In this document: one piece after another, positions 41,876 through 49,663 of the stretch
How the letters are laid out: every line of letters begins with the position of its first letter
How positions within the stretch are numbered: position 1 is the stretch's first letter
Notes under the pieces: model-generated
What the model was told of the DNA's origin: nothing
Database searches by the model: none
Seen by the model: only the letters and a program-made list of their open reading frames with translations
Translations under genes and position numbers: made by a program
Assembly: GCF_003350535.1 (NCBI RefSeq)
Contig: NZ_QQBB01000001.1
Span: 358,727 to 422,726, forward strand
Length of the DNA stretch: 64,000 nucleotides
Direction: 5' to 3'
DNA from: Microvirga subterranea
GTDB taxonomy: Bacteria; Pseudomonadota; Alphaproteobacteria; Rhizobiales; Beijerinckiaceae

Positions 41876-42012
41876 GGACGACGCTCGCAGGCCTGCCTCG
41901 TCACGAGGCGGGCGCTCGCGGGATGAAACCGGGCGGCAGGATCGTATCCACCGTGCGGGTTGGCGAGAGCGAGGGCGCATCTCTCCCCTCGCCAGACCCG
42001 CATCCGCCCTCT

Positions 42013-42774
42013 ATGTCTTCCCCGATGCATGCCCTGATCACCCCCGCCACCCGCCTCTGGCTCCGGCTCCGCCTGAACGAGCTCGGCCCCCTGCTGACGC
42101 TCGCGGCCTTCGGGTTCTTCGCCTGGGCCTTCATGGAGCTGGCCGACACCGTGCGCGAGGGTGAGATCCATGCCCTCGACAGCCGGCTCCTGCTCGCCCT
42201 GCGTGATCCTACGAATCTCGCCAATCCGATCGGGCCGTCGTGGCTGGAGGAGGCGGCGCGCGACATCACCGGCCTCGGCGGCTATGCGGTCCTGAGCATC
42301 ATCACCTGGGGAACCTGGGCCTATCTGATGATCGTCGGCAAGCGCGGGACGGCGCTGCTGGTGCTCGTCGCGGTGATCGGCGGAACCCTTCTGTCCTCGG
42401 GCCTCAAGCTCGGCTTCGAGCGCCCGCGGCCGGACCTCGTGCCCCATGCGACGCGGGTCTACACCGCGAGCTTCCCGAGCGGCCACGCAATGATGTCCGC
42501 CGTGACCTACCTGACGCTCGGGGCCCTGCTGGCCCGGGTCGAGACCCGAAGGCGGGCCCGCGCCTTCATCGTCGGCCTCGCCGTCGCCATGACCCTGCTC
42601 GTCGGCATGAGCCGCGTCTATCTTGGCGTCCACTGGCCGAGCGACGTGCTCGCCGGATGGTCCGTGGGCGCCGCCTGGGCGTCCCTGTGCTGGTTCGTGG
42701 CCCTGCAGCTCCAGCGGCGCGGACAGGTGGAGAAGCCCGGCGAGACCTCGTCGCCCGAACCCGAGAGCTCATGA
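42013..42774 (+). CDS. PAP2-family membrane phosphatase
   Basis: About 253 residues with five to six membrane helices. The three phosphatase motifs are complete: KLGFERPRP, SFPSGHAMMS and SRVYLGVHWPSDVLAG. It dephosphorylates a lipid phosphate such as phosphatidate or undecaprenyl pyrophosphate; the two cannot be separated by sequence. The start is uncertain: ATG 42013 (MSSPMHALITP) is preferred over ATG 41923, which would add a low-complexity leader. The end overlaps recX by four bases (ATGA). Confidence 0.88.
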   Translation: MSSPMHALITPATRLWLRLRLNELGPLLTLAAFGFFAWAFMELADTVREGEIHALDSRLLLALRDPTNLANPIGPSWLEEAARDITGLGGYAVLSIITWGTWAYLMIVGKRGTALLVLVAVIGGTLLSSGLKLGFERPRPDLVPHATRVYTASFPSGHAMMSAVTYLTLGALLARVETRRRARAFIVGLAVAMTLLVGMSRVYLGVHWPSDVLAGWSVGAAWASLCWFVALQLQRRGQVEKPGETSSPEPESS

Positions 42775-43313
42775 CGGACGACGACACGAAACCCGTCCGG
42801 AAGATCCCCCGGAAGGTCACGCCGGCCTATCTGCAGCGGGCCGCCATGGCCTATCTCGAGCGCTACTCCTCCTCGGCCGAGAACCTGAGGCGGGTGCTGC
42901 GCCGCAAGGTCGACAAGCGCTGCCGCCTGCGCGGCGAGGACCCGGCGGAGTTCCACGAGGCCATTGACGAGGTGGTGGCGAAAAGCCTGCGCGCCGGGCT
43001 CATCGACGACACCCGCTACGCCCAGGCCCGGGTCTCCACCTTGCGCCGCCGCGGCGGCTCCGCCCGCGCCATCCAGGCGAAGCTCGCGGCCAAGGGCGTC
43101 GACCGCTCCACGATTGCGGACGCCCTCGATGGCGAGGACGGCGACGAGGAGAGCGCGGCCCATGCCTTCGCGCGCCGCCGCAAGCTCGGACCGTACCGGC
43201 CCGGCGAGCGGGCGCCCTACCGGGACAAGGATCTCGCGGCCATGGCTCGCGCGGGCTTCCGCTTCGACGTGGCGCGCGGCATCGTCGACGCGGAGCCGGA
43301 CGAGGAAGCCTAG
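42771..43313 (+). CDS. recX: Regulatory protein RecX
   Basis: 180 residues, all-helical, built of repeated three-helix units; recognisable by AYLERYSSSAENLRRVLRRK and ARVSTLRRRGGSARAIQAKL. RecX binds RecA filaments and limits recombinase activity. It is not next to recA here; it is coupled by an ATGA overlap to the phosphatase gene. Its TAG stop shares the four bases CTAG with the stop of the convergent GNAT gene. Confidence 0.88.
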   Translation: MTDDDTKPVRKIPRKVTPAYLQRAAMAYLERYSSSAENLRRVLRRKVDKRCRLRGEDPAEFHEAIDEVVAKSLRAGLIDDTRYAQARVSTLRRRGGSARAIQAKLAAKGVDRSTIADALDGEDGDEESAAHAFARRRKLGPYRPGERAPYRDKDLAAMARAGFRFDVARGIVDAEPDEEA

Positions 43314-43858
43314 ACACCCTCCCGGACGAACATGACCGTCGGCTTGTCCTTGTACGTGGTGCGGCAGAGTTCCCGGTAGCCGCATTTCTCCGCCACCCGG
43401 ATCGACGGCCCGTTCTCGGGTGCGATGATGCAGGCCGTACGGCCGGGGCCGAAATGCGCATCGCCCCACGCGACGGCGGCGCGCGCGGCCTCGGTCGCAT
43501 AGCCCTTGCCATGTCCCGGGGGAGCGATCACCCAGCCGATTTCCGGAACGCCGTCGAGCGACGGCTCGATCTCGCGCTTGAAATCCGCGAACCCGACCTC
43601 GCCCATGAAGCGGCCGGTCTCCTTCTCGGCGATGGCCCAGTAGCCGAAGCCCATCAGGGCCCAATGGCCGACATAGCGCACCAGCCGCGACCAGACCTCC
43701 TCGCGCGTCGAGGGCTTGCCGCCGATGAAGCGGGTCACCTCCGGATCGGTCCAGAGCGCGAGGCTGCCGTCGAAATCGGCGACCTCGTGCCCGCGCAGGA
43801 TGAGGCGTTCGGTCTCGAGGATCGGGGCGGCTCCGGTCCTGGGGCTCATTCGTGTCAT
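43310..43858 (-). CDS. GNAT-family N-acetyltransferase
   Basis: About 182 residues, Acetyltransf_3 type (RimJ/RimL-like). It has LETERLILRGHEVADFD at the front, the acetyl-CoA loop PGHGKGYATEAARAA and the C-terminal NGPSIRVAEKCGYREL. The substrate is unknown. The ATG at 43858 is preferred; 43849 and 43879 are possible and none has a good ribosome binding site. It is convergent with recX, overlapping it by four bases. Confidence 0.84.
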   Translation of the reverse strand: MTRMSPRTGAAPILETERLILRGHEVADFDGSLALWTDPEVTRFIGGKPSTREEVWSRLVRYVGHWALMGFGYWAIAEKETGRFMGEVGFADFKREIEPSLDGVPEIGWVIAPPGHGKGYATEAARAAVAWGDAHFGPGRTACIIAPENGPSIRVAEKCGYRELCRTTYKDKPTVMFVREGV

Positions 43859-43896
43859 GGCGTGTTCGTCTTTTCCCATGCGGTGGTTCGGAAGAT

Positions 43897-44553
43897 CTAG
43901 AGAAGCCCGGCCCCCACGTTCACCGCGAGCGCCAGGATCGTGGTGTTGAACAGGAAGGACAGGATCGTGTGGGCGAGTGCGAGGCGGCGCATGCGCCGCG
44001 ACAGGATGATCACGTCTGAGGTCTGGGCCGCCGCCCCGAGGTTGAAGGCGAAATAGAGGAAGTCCCAGTAGTCGGGCTTGCCCTCGTGCGGAAACTTCAG
44101 GCCCTGCCGCTCGCCCGCGTCGCCGTAATATTCGTGGGCGTAGTGGATGGCGAAGATCGTGTGCACGAAGAACCACGAGCACAGGATGGTGATCGCCGCG
44201 ACGGAGAGCCGGAAGACCTGCTGGCCGGCCGGGTCGTCGTGGATGCCCTTGAGCTCCACCGCGATGGCCGCAAGGCTCGCGACGGCGGCCGCCATGGTGA
44301 GGATCAGGACCGCGATCGCTCCCTCGTCCTCCTGGGCCGCCCGGTCCTGCATGAGGGTGGTGGACGAGCCCAGGGCGATGGTCCAGGCGATGCTGAGATA
44401 GCACACGACCCCGACATCCCAGGACACGAGGAGCCGGGAATTCACCATCCATTCCGCCGGAAGCATCCCGAACACGAGGGCGGCCAGAAGGGCGGAGCCG
44501 AGAAGCCTCGGGCGCAGTTTGGCCGGTACGCGCATCATGCCGCCGTCTCTCAT
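43897..44553 (-). CDS. DUF1345 integral membrane protein
   Basis: 218 residues with five or six membrane helices (first at about 16-36, last at about 190-214). DUF1345 proteins are bacterial membrane proteins of unknown function; the conserved segment WFFVHTIFAIHYAHEYY is present. Start could be at 44553 or at either ATG of MMRVPAKL (44538, 44535). It lies 38 bases upstream of the GNAT gene on the same strand, perhaps co-transcribed. Confidence 0.85.
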   Translation of the reverse strand: MRDGGMMRVPAKLRPRLLGSALLAALVFGMLPAEWMVNSRLLVSWDVGVVCYLSIAWTIALGSSTTLMQDRAAQEDEGAIAVLILTMAAAVASLAAIAVELKGIHDDPAGQQVFRLSVAAITILCSWFFVHTIFAIHYAHEYYGDAGERQGLKFPHEGKPDYWDFLYFAFNLGAAAQTSDVIILSRRMRRLALAHTILSFLFNTTILALAVNVGAGLL

Positions 44554-44695
44554 GCCGGTGCTCGTCCCTGCGAGAAAGCCGAGCCTGCGGCGGAACGCAA
44601 GGCGAAACTGCCATGAGGGCTTTGCAACGAAGACATCTGGCCCCTCATCCGGCCTGTTCTAGATCACCCAACGTAAACCTCACTGGGAGACCTCC

Positions 44696-45118
44696 ATGAA
44701 CCGCAAGGCAAGAGCCGTCTGGCAGGGCACGGGCAAGGATGGCAGCGGCCACCTCTCGGCCGATTCGGGCGTTCTGTCGAACACGCCCTACTCCTTCAAG
44801 ACCCGCTTCGAGAACGAGAAGGGGACCAATCCGGAGGAGCTGATCGCGGCCGCTCATGCGGGCTGCTTCACCATGGCGCTCGCCTTCCAGCTGCAGGGCG
44901 CCGGCTTCACGCCGACCGAGCTCGCCACCGAGGCGGTGGTGACCCTGGAGCAGGAGGGATCGGGCTTCAAGATCTCCAAGTCCGCCCTGACCCTCAACGC
45001 CGACGTGCCCGGGATCGACCGCGCCAAGTTCGAGGAGCTCGCCCGCGCGGCCGAGAAGAACTGCCCGGTCTCCAAGGTGCTCAACGCCGAGATCACGATG
45101 AACTTCACCCTGGCGTGA
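44696..45118 (+). CDS. osmC: OsmC-type organic hydroperoxide reductase
   Basis: A 140-residue OsmC/Ohr-fold peroxidase that reduces organic hydroperoxides with lipoylated protein or thiol donors. The two redox cysteines are in HAGCFTMAL and NCPVSKVL. The conserved Arg and Glu are in KTRFENEKGTNPEELIAAA. Length and the PEELIAAAHAGC block favour OsmC over Ohr. A Shine-Dalgarno-like GGGAG precedes the ATG at 44696. It converges with the TRAP operon across a cluster of palindromic repeats. Confidence 0.93.
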   Translation: MNRKARAVWQGTGKDGSGHLSADSGVLSNTPYSFKTRFENEKGTNPEELIAAAHAGCFTMALAFQLQGAGFTPTELATEAVVTLEQEGSGFKISKSALTLNADVPGIDRAKFEELARAAEKNCPVSKVLNAEITMNFTLA

Positions 45119-45171
45119 GATCGTCCGAACCGCTTCCATGGCCCCATCTCGGGGCCTTGCAGCTCCTCCAT

Positions 45172-45278
45172 CCTCATCCTGAGGAGCGGCGCAGCCGCGT
45201 CTCGAAGGATGGTCCAGAGAGCACTGGAGACGTCTCGCCCTTCGAGACGGTCACTCACGTGACCTCCTCAGGGTGAGG
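45172..45278. repeat. 107-bp nested palindromic repeat element
   Basis: Outer arms CCTCATCCTGAGGAG (45172-45186) and CTCCTCAGGGTGAGG (45264-45278) pair with one mismatch (a G-T pair in RNA). Inner arms GTCTCGAAGG (45199-45208) and CCTTCGAGAC (45239-45248) pair perfectly. The sequence is of the dispersed CTCATCCTGAGGAG/TCTCGAAGGATG type I know from many Hyphomicrobiales intergenic regions, probably a non-autonomous MITE-like or REP element. It lies between convergent genes. Confidence 0.75.
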
Positions 45279-45303
45279 CTGTGATGGGGAGGCGGCTCGG
45301 CAT

Positions 45304-45329
45304 GATGGCCGGGTTCAGGCCCGGCCATC
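45304..45329. repeat. REP-like palindrome GATGGCCGGG-N6-CCCGGCCATC
   Basis: A perfect 10-base inverted repeat 20 bases beyond the stop of the TRAP binding protein gene. Nine of ten arm bases equal those of the palindrome at 31596-31620 after acs, so the two are probably one repeat family. It likely serves as the terminator of the TRAP operon. Confidence 0.62.
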
Positions 45330-45349
45330 ACCGTATATGGAAGCGCGTT

Positions 45350-46330
45350 TCACATCGACTTCTTGTAGGCGTCGATCACGGCCTGCCCGTCGGGGCCGGC
45401 CTTCTTCAGCCAGTCCTGGGTCAGTTGCTCACCGACCTTCTGGAAGCCGGCCTTCAGCTCGGGGCTCGGCGGCTGGACCTTCATGCCCTTGGCGGCGATC
45501 TGCTCCATGTACCACTTGGTCTTGTCCTGGGCCATCTGCCAGCCGCGGTCCTCGGCCTTCTTGGCGGCGGCGAGGATCGCCTCCTGGGTCGGCTTGTCGA
45601 GGGCGTCGAAGGCGGCCTTGTTCACGAAGACCATGTTCTTCGGGAGCCACGCCTGCGTGTCGTAGAAGTGATCGAGGGACTCCCACACCTTGGTGTCGTA
45701 GCCGGTGGCGCTCGACGACATGAAGGAGTTGACCGCGCCGGTCGCGAGCGCCTGCGCCAGCTCCGCCGCCTGGATCGTCACCGGCTGCGCGCCGACGAGT
45801 TCCGCGATGCGCGCGGTGCCGACGTTGTAGGCGCGCCACTTCAGGCCCTTCATGTCCTCGATGGTGTTGATGTCCTTCTTGGCGAAGATCCCCTGCGGCG
45901 GCCACGGGATCGCATAGAGCAGCATCAGGCCCTGGCTCGCGAGCTTCTTCTCGATCGCGGGCTTCTGCGCCGCCCAGAGCTTCTTCGCCTGGTCGAAGGA
46001 GGTGGCCACGAACGGCACCACGTCGAGGCCGTAGATTGGGTCCTCGTTCTCGTGCAGCGAGATGATGACCTCGCCCATCTGCGCCTGGCCGGTCTGGACC
46101 GCGCGTTTGATCTCCGGCGCCTTGAACAGCGACGCGTTGGGATGGACGGTGATCTGCAGCTTGCCACTGGTGGCCTCGCCCACGTCCTTGGCGAAGAGCA
46201 CGAGGTTCTCGCTGTGGAAGTTGTCGGCCGGATAGGCGGCCGGCAGGTTCCACTTGGTCTGTGCGAGGGCCGGCACGCTCATCGCGAGCGCGGCCGCGAG
46301 GCTTAAGGTCAGGCGTGACATGTATTTCAT
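45350..46330 (-). CDS. TRAP transporter substrate-binding protein (DctP family)
   Basis: A 326-residue periplasmic binding protein with a signal peptide (about 1-23, ending VPALA). The mature protein starts QTKWNLPAAYPADNFHSEN and has the DctP core NTIEDMKGLKWRAYN and the helix region AELAQALATGAVNSF. It captures an organic acid or related anion for the permease pair encoded upstream. The conserved Arg that binds carboxylates is probably in LKWRAYN. The ligand cannot be named. It is the last gene of a three-gene minus-strand operon (dctQ-dctM-dctP order). Confidence 0.92.
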   Translation of the reverse strand: MKYMSRLTLSLAAALAMSVPALAQTKWNLPAAYPADNFHSENLVLFAKDVGEATSGKLQITVHPNASLFKAPEIKRAVQTGQAQMGEVIISLHENEDPIYGLDVVPFVATSFDQAKKLWAAQKPAIEKKLASQGLMLLYAIPWPPQGIFAKKDINTIEDMKGLKWRAYNVGTARIAELVGAQPVTIQAAELAQALATGAVNSFMSSSATGYDTKVWESLDHFYDTQAWLPKNMVFVNKAAFDALDKPTQEAILAAAKKAEDRGWQMAQDKTKWYMEQIAAKGMKVQPPSPELKAGFQKVGEQLTQDWLKKAGPDGQAVIDAYKKSM

Positions 46331-46365
46331 CGTTGTCGTCTCCCTCTTTTCGTTGTCGATCGGTC

Positions 46366-47679
46366 CTAATTCGGAAAGGCGAGCTTCGGCAGATAGAGCG
46401 CGACCTGCGGAAACACCGTGATGATGGCGAGCGCCGCCACGAGCAGGAAGAAGAAGGGCAGCGCCGCCCGGGCGATCGTAAAGCTGTCGCGTCCGCTCAT
46501 GTTCTGGAGCACGAAGAGGTTGAAGCCCACGGGCGGCGTGATCTGGGCCATCTCGACCAGGATGATGAGGAAGACGCCGAACCAGATCAGGTCGAAGCCC
46601 GCTTGCTTCACCATCGGCAGCACCACCACGGTGGTGAGCACGATCATCGAGATGCCGTCGATGAGGCACCCGAGGATGATGTACATCACCGCGAGCGCCG
46701 CGATCAGCGTGTAGGGCGACAGGTTCTGCGCCTCGACCCATGTGGCGAGCGCCGCCGGAATTCCCGTGAACGCCATGGCGGCCGTCGTGAAGGCGGCGCC
46801 GGCGAGGATCAGCATGATCGTCACGGTGAGGCGGGTTGCGCTGAGAACGCTGTCGCGGAAGGTCTCCCAGGTCAGGGTGCCCGACCACCAGGCGAGCGCC
46901 AGCGCGCCGAGAACGCCCCAGGCGGCGCATTCCGTGGCGGTCGCCCAGCCGAGGAGCAGGGCCGCGAAGATCAGCGTGATCAGCAGGAGCACCGGAAACA
47001 GCCGCGCGGATTGGCGCAGCTTGAAGGCGAGGCTCGTGCGGGGCTCGCGCGCGGGCGTCCGCTGCGGGTTGAGGAGCGACCAGACCAGGATGTAGCCCGA
47101 ATAGAGCGCCATCACGAGCAGGCCCGGCAGGAAGCCCGCGAGGAAGACCTGGATCACCGAGACGTTGGCGGCGATAGCATAGACCACCATCGGGATCGAG
47201 GGCGGAATGAGGAGCCCCAGCGTGCCGGAGCCCGCGAGGCTGCCTAAGGCCATCCTGTCGTCGTAGCCGCGCTTCTTCAGCTCCGGCAGGGCGATCTTGC
47301 CGATGGTCGCGCAGGTGGCGGCGGACGAGCCCGACACCGCCGCGAAGACGCCGCAGCCGACCACGTTCACGTGCAGGAGCCGCCCCGGCAGCCCGTTGAG
47401 CCAGGGCGCCAGCCCCTGGAACATCTGCTCCGACAATTTGGTGCGAAAGAGGATCTCGCCCATCCAGATGAAGAGAGGCAGGGCCGCGAGGGTCCAGGAG
47501 GCGGAGCTCGACCAGACCGTGGTGGCCAGCACCGGCCCGATCGGCACCGACGTGACGGTCATGGCCGCGAAGCCGACCACGAGGAGCGCGATCCCGATCC
47601 ACACCCCGAAGGCGAGGAGGATTGTCAGGATCCCGAACAGGATGGCGGCTGTGGTGACGAGGCTGAGATCGGCCAGCAT
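46366..47679 (-). CDS. TRAP transporter large permease (DctM family)
   Basis: 437 residues, about 12 membrane helices. It carries the family signatures FAAVSGSSAATCATIGKIALPELKKRGYD (substrate/Na+ site; residues around GSSAAT) and IPPSIPMVVYA. It imports the bound solute with Na+ or H+. It lies between the small permease gene (three bases upstream) and the binding protein gene. Confidence 0.94.
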   Translation of the reverse strand: MLADLSLVTTAAILFGILTILLAFGVWIGIALLVVGFAAMTVTSVPIGPVLATTVWSSSASWTLAALPLFIWMGEILFRTKLSEQMFQGLAPWLNGLPGRLLHVNVVGCGVFAAVSGSSAATCATIGKIALPELKKRGYDDRMALGSLAGSGTLGLLIPPSIPMVVYAIAANVSVIQVFLAGFLPGLLVMALYSGYILVWSLLNPQRTPAREPRTSLAFKLRQSARLFPVLLLITLIFAALLLGWATATECAAWGVLGALALAWWSGTLTWETFRDSVLSATRLTVTIMLILAGAAFTTAAMAFTGIPAALATWVEAQNLSPYTLIAALAVMYIILGCLIDGISMIVLTTVVVLPMVKQAGFDLIWFGVFLIILVEMAQITPPVGFNLFVLQNMSGRDSFTIARAALPFFFLLVAALAIITVFPQVALYLPKLAFPN

Positions 47680-47682
47680 GGT

Positions 47683-48228
47683 TCAGATCCCGCTCTCGGC
47701 CGCGCGCTCCACCACCTCTTCGGGGGTGGCGGGCGGCGGACGCTCGTAGCGGGGCGCGTGCCCCGTCAGCACGTGCACGAGCTCGTCCAGGAATGCGATG
47801 GCCAGGATCGCGAGGCCGACCGAATAGCCGAGTTGCGGGATCCACAGCGGAACGGCCACGACGCCTTGGGACATGTCGTTGAACCGGAAGCTGTCATAGG
47901 TCATGTGCGCGGCGTGCCAGGCGAAGTAGCCGATCACGGCCGCGCCCAGCAGCAGGCACAGGATCTCGACCGCGCGCCGCAAGCCAGCGGGCAGGCGCTC
48001 GGTCAGGAGGCCGACCCGGATCAGGTCGCCGGTCTTGAAGGTGTGCGCCAAGCCTAAGAACGCCATGGCGGCCATGGACCAGGCGGCGAAGTCGTCGCCC
48101 GCCGGCACGTTGATCCCGATCTCGCGGCCGACCGACAGGCTCATCATGAGCAGGAAGATGATGATGAGGAAGACACCCGCGAGATAGCCGGCGGCGCGGT
48201 AGAGACCATCGAGCAGGGTTCGGATCAT
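47683..48228 (-). CDS. TRAP transporter small permease (DctQ family)
   Basis: 181 residues with four membrane helices, starting MIRTLLDGLYRAAGYLAGVF. The DctQ block FKTGDLIRVGLLTERLP is present. First gene of the operon, with three bases to the dctM start. The start is the ATG at 48228. It stabilises the large permease and docks the binding protein. It is divergent from the radical SAM repair gene, with 205 bases between start codons. Confidence 0.9.
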   Translation of the reverse strand: MIRTLLDGLYRAAGYLAGVFLIIIFLLMMSLSVGREIGINVPAGDDFAAWSMAAMAFLGLAHTFKTGDLIRVGLLTERLPAGLRRAVEILCLLLGAAVIGYFAWHAAHMTYDSFRFNDMSQGVVAVPLWIPQLGYSVGLAILAIAFLDELVHVLTGHAPRYERPPPATPEEVVERAAESGI

Positions 48229-48433
48229 GCGGGTCAGGTCTCTCGCGTTCGGGTTCGCACAGGAGATTACCGTCGCGGTTGACGGGCACAAGAGCCCTTC
48301 GCCCGGCGAATGCACAAGCGTCCGGCTTTCGCTGCCCGCCCCCTGGGCAAAAGTCCCTCGTCTCCATGCGACCACCGGCCCCGCCCCATGGCCTCGCCTT
48401 GGGCTCCGTCTTCTGCTAGAACAAATAGAGAAC

Positions 48434-49663
48434 ATGAAAGAGCTGCCTGTGGACGAGAAGCTTGCCAAGAAGCTGCGCATCCTGGCGGATGCCGCCAAGT
48501 ACGATGCCTCCTGCGCCTCCTCGGGCGCCCCGAAGCGCAAGGCCGACCCGGACGGCTTAGGCTCGACGACCGGCGCCGGGATCTGCCACGCCTACACGCC
48601 GGACGGGCGCTGCGTCTCGCTGCTCAAGATCCTGCTGACCAATTACTGCCTGTTCGACTGCGCCTATTGCGTGAACCGGCGCTCCTCCAACGTGAAGCGG
48701 GCGAAGTTCTCTGTGGACGAGGTCGTGACGCTCACGATCGAGTTCTACAAGCGCAACTACATCGAGGGCCTTTTTCTCTCCTCCGGCATCATCCGCTCGC
48801 CCGACTACACCATGGAGCAGATGCTGCTGGTGGTGAAGAAGCTGCGGCGCGACCACGGCTTCCGCGGCTACGTCCATCTCAAGAGCATCCCGGAGGCGAG
48901 CCCCTGGCTCATCGAGGAGGCGGGCCTGTGGGCGGACCGCCTGTCGATCAATCTCGAGCTGCCGACCGAGGCGAGCCTGGGGCGCCTCGCACCCGAGAAG
49001 GACGGCGCCTCGATCGAGGGCGCCATGGCGCAGATGCACGAGCGCATCCTGGAATCGAAGCAGGAGCGCCGCCACTTCTCGCCCGCAGGCCAGTCGACGC
49101 AGATGATCGTCGGCGCCGACGACACGACGGACGCGGACGTGCTGCGCACATCCGCCAAGCTCTACGGGCATTACGACATGCGCCGCGTCTACTACTCGGC
49201 CTTCAGCCCGATCCCGGATTCGAGTTCGGTCCTGCCCTTGAAGCCGCCGCCGCTCATGCGCGAGAACCGGCTCTACCAGGCCGACTGGCTGCTGCGCTAT
49301 TACGGCTTCGACGTGGACGAGATCGCCTCCGGCGGCGAGAAGGGCATGCTCGACCTCGAGGTCGACCCGAAGCTCGCCTGGGCGCTCAAGAACCGCCACC
49401 TGTTCCCGGTCGACGTGAACGTGGCCGAGCGCGAGATGCTGCTGCGGGTGCCGGGGCTCGGTGCGCGCGCGGTCGACAAGATCGTGGTCGCCCGCAAGCA
49501 CACCACCCTGCGCCTGGAGGACGTCGCCCGCCTGACCTCGGGCCTGAAGCGCGCGCGGCCCTTCCTGATCACCGCCGACCACCACCCGCAAGGACGCCTC
49601 GACCGCCTCGACCTGCGCGAGACGCTGGTCGAGAAGCCCGAACAGCTGAGCCTCTTCGCATGA
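48434..49663 (+). CDS. Putative DNA modification/repair radical SAM protein
   Basis: 409 residues. Radical SAM cluster ligands are C72, C76 and C79 in NYCLFDCAYC; a second cysteine set at C27, C51 and C60 could bind another cluster. The C-terminus contains a helix-hairpin-helix DNA-binding element (LRVPGLGARAVDKIVVARK). This family (the TIGR03916 type) is almost always beside a UdgX-like protein, as here. The reaction is unknown. The ATG at 48434 (MKELPVDEKLAKKL) is chosen; the frame stays open upstream but the extra part looks non-coding. An ATGA overlap couples it to the next gene. Confidence 0.9.
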   Translation: MKELPVDEKLAKKLRILADAAKYDASCASSGAPKRKADPDGLGSTTGAGICHAYTPDGRCVSLLKILLTNYCLFDCAYCVNRRSSNVKRAKFSVDEVVTLTIEFYKRNYIEGLFLSSGIIRSPDYTMEQMLLVVKKLRRDHGFRGYVHLKSIPEASPWLIEEAGLWADRLSINLELPTEASLGRLAPEKDGASIEGAMAQMHERILESKQERRHFSPAGQSTQMIVGADDTTDADVLRTSAKLYGHYDMRRVYYSAFSPIPDSSSVLPLKPPPLMRENRLYQADWLLRYYGFDVDEIASGGEKGMLDLEVDPKLAWALKNRHLFPVDVNVAEREMLLRVPGLGARAVDKIVVARKHTTLRLEDVARLTSGLKRARPFLITADHHPQGRLDRLDLRETLVEKPEQLSLFA

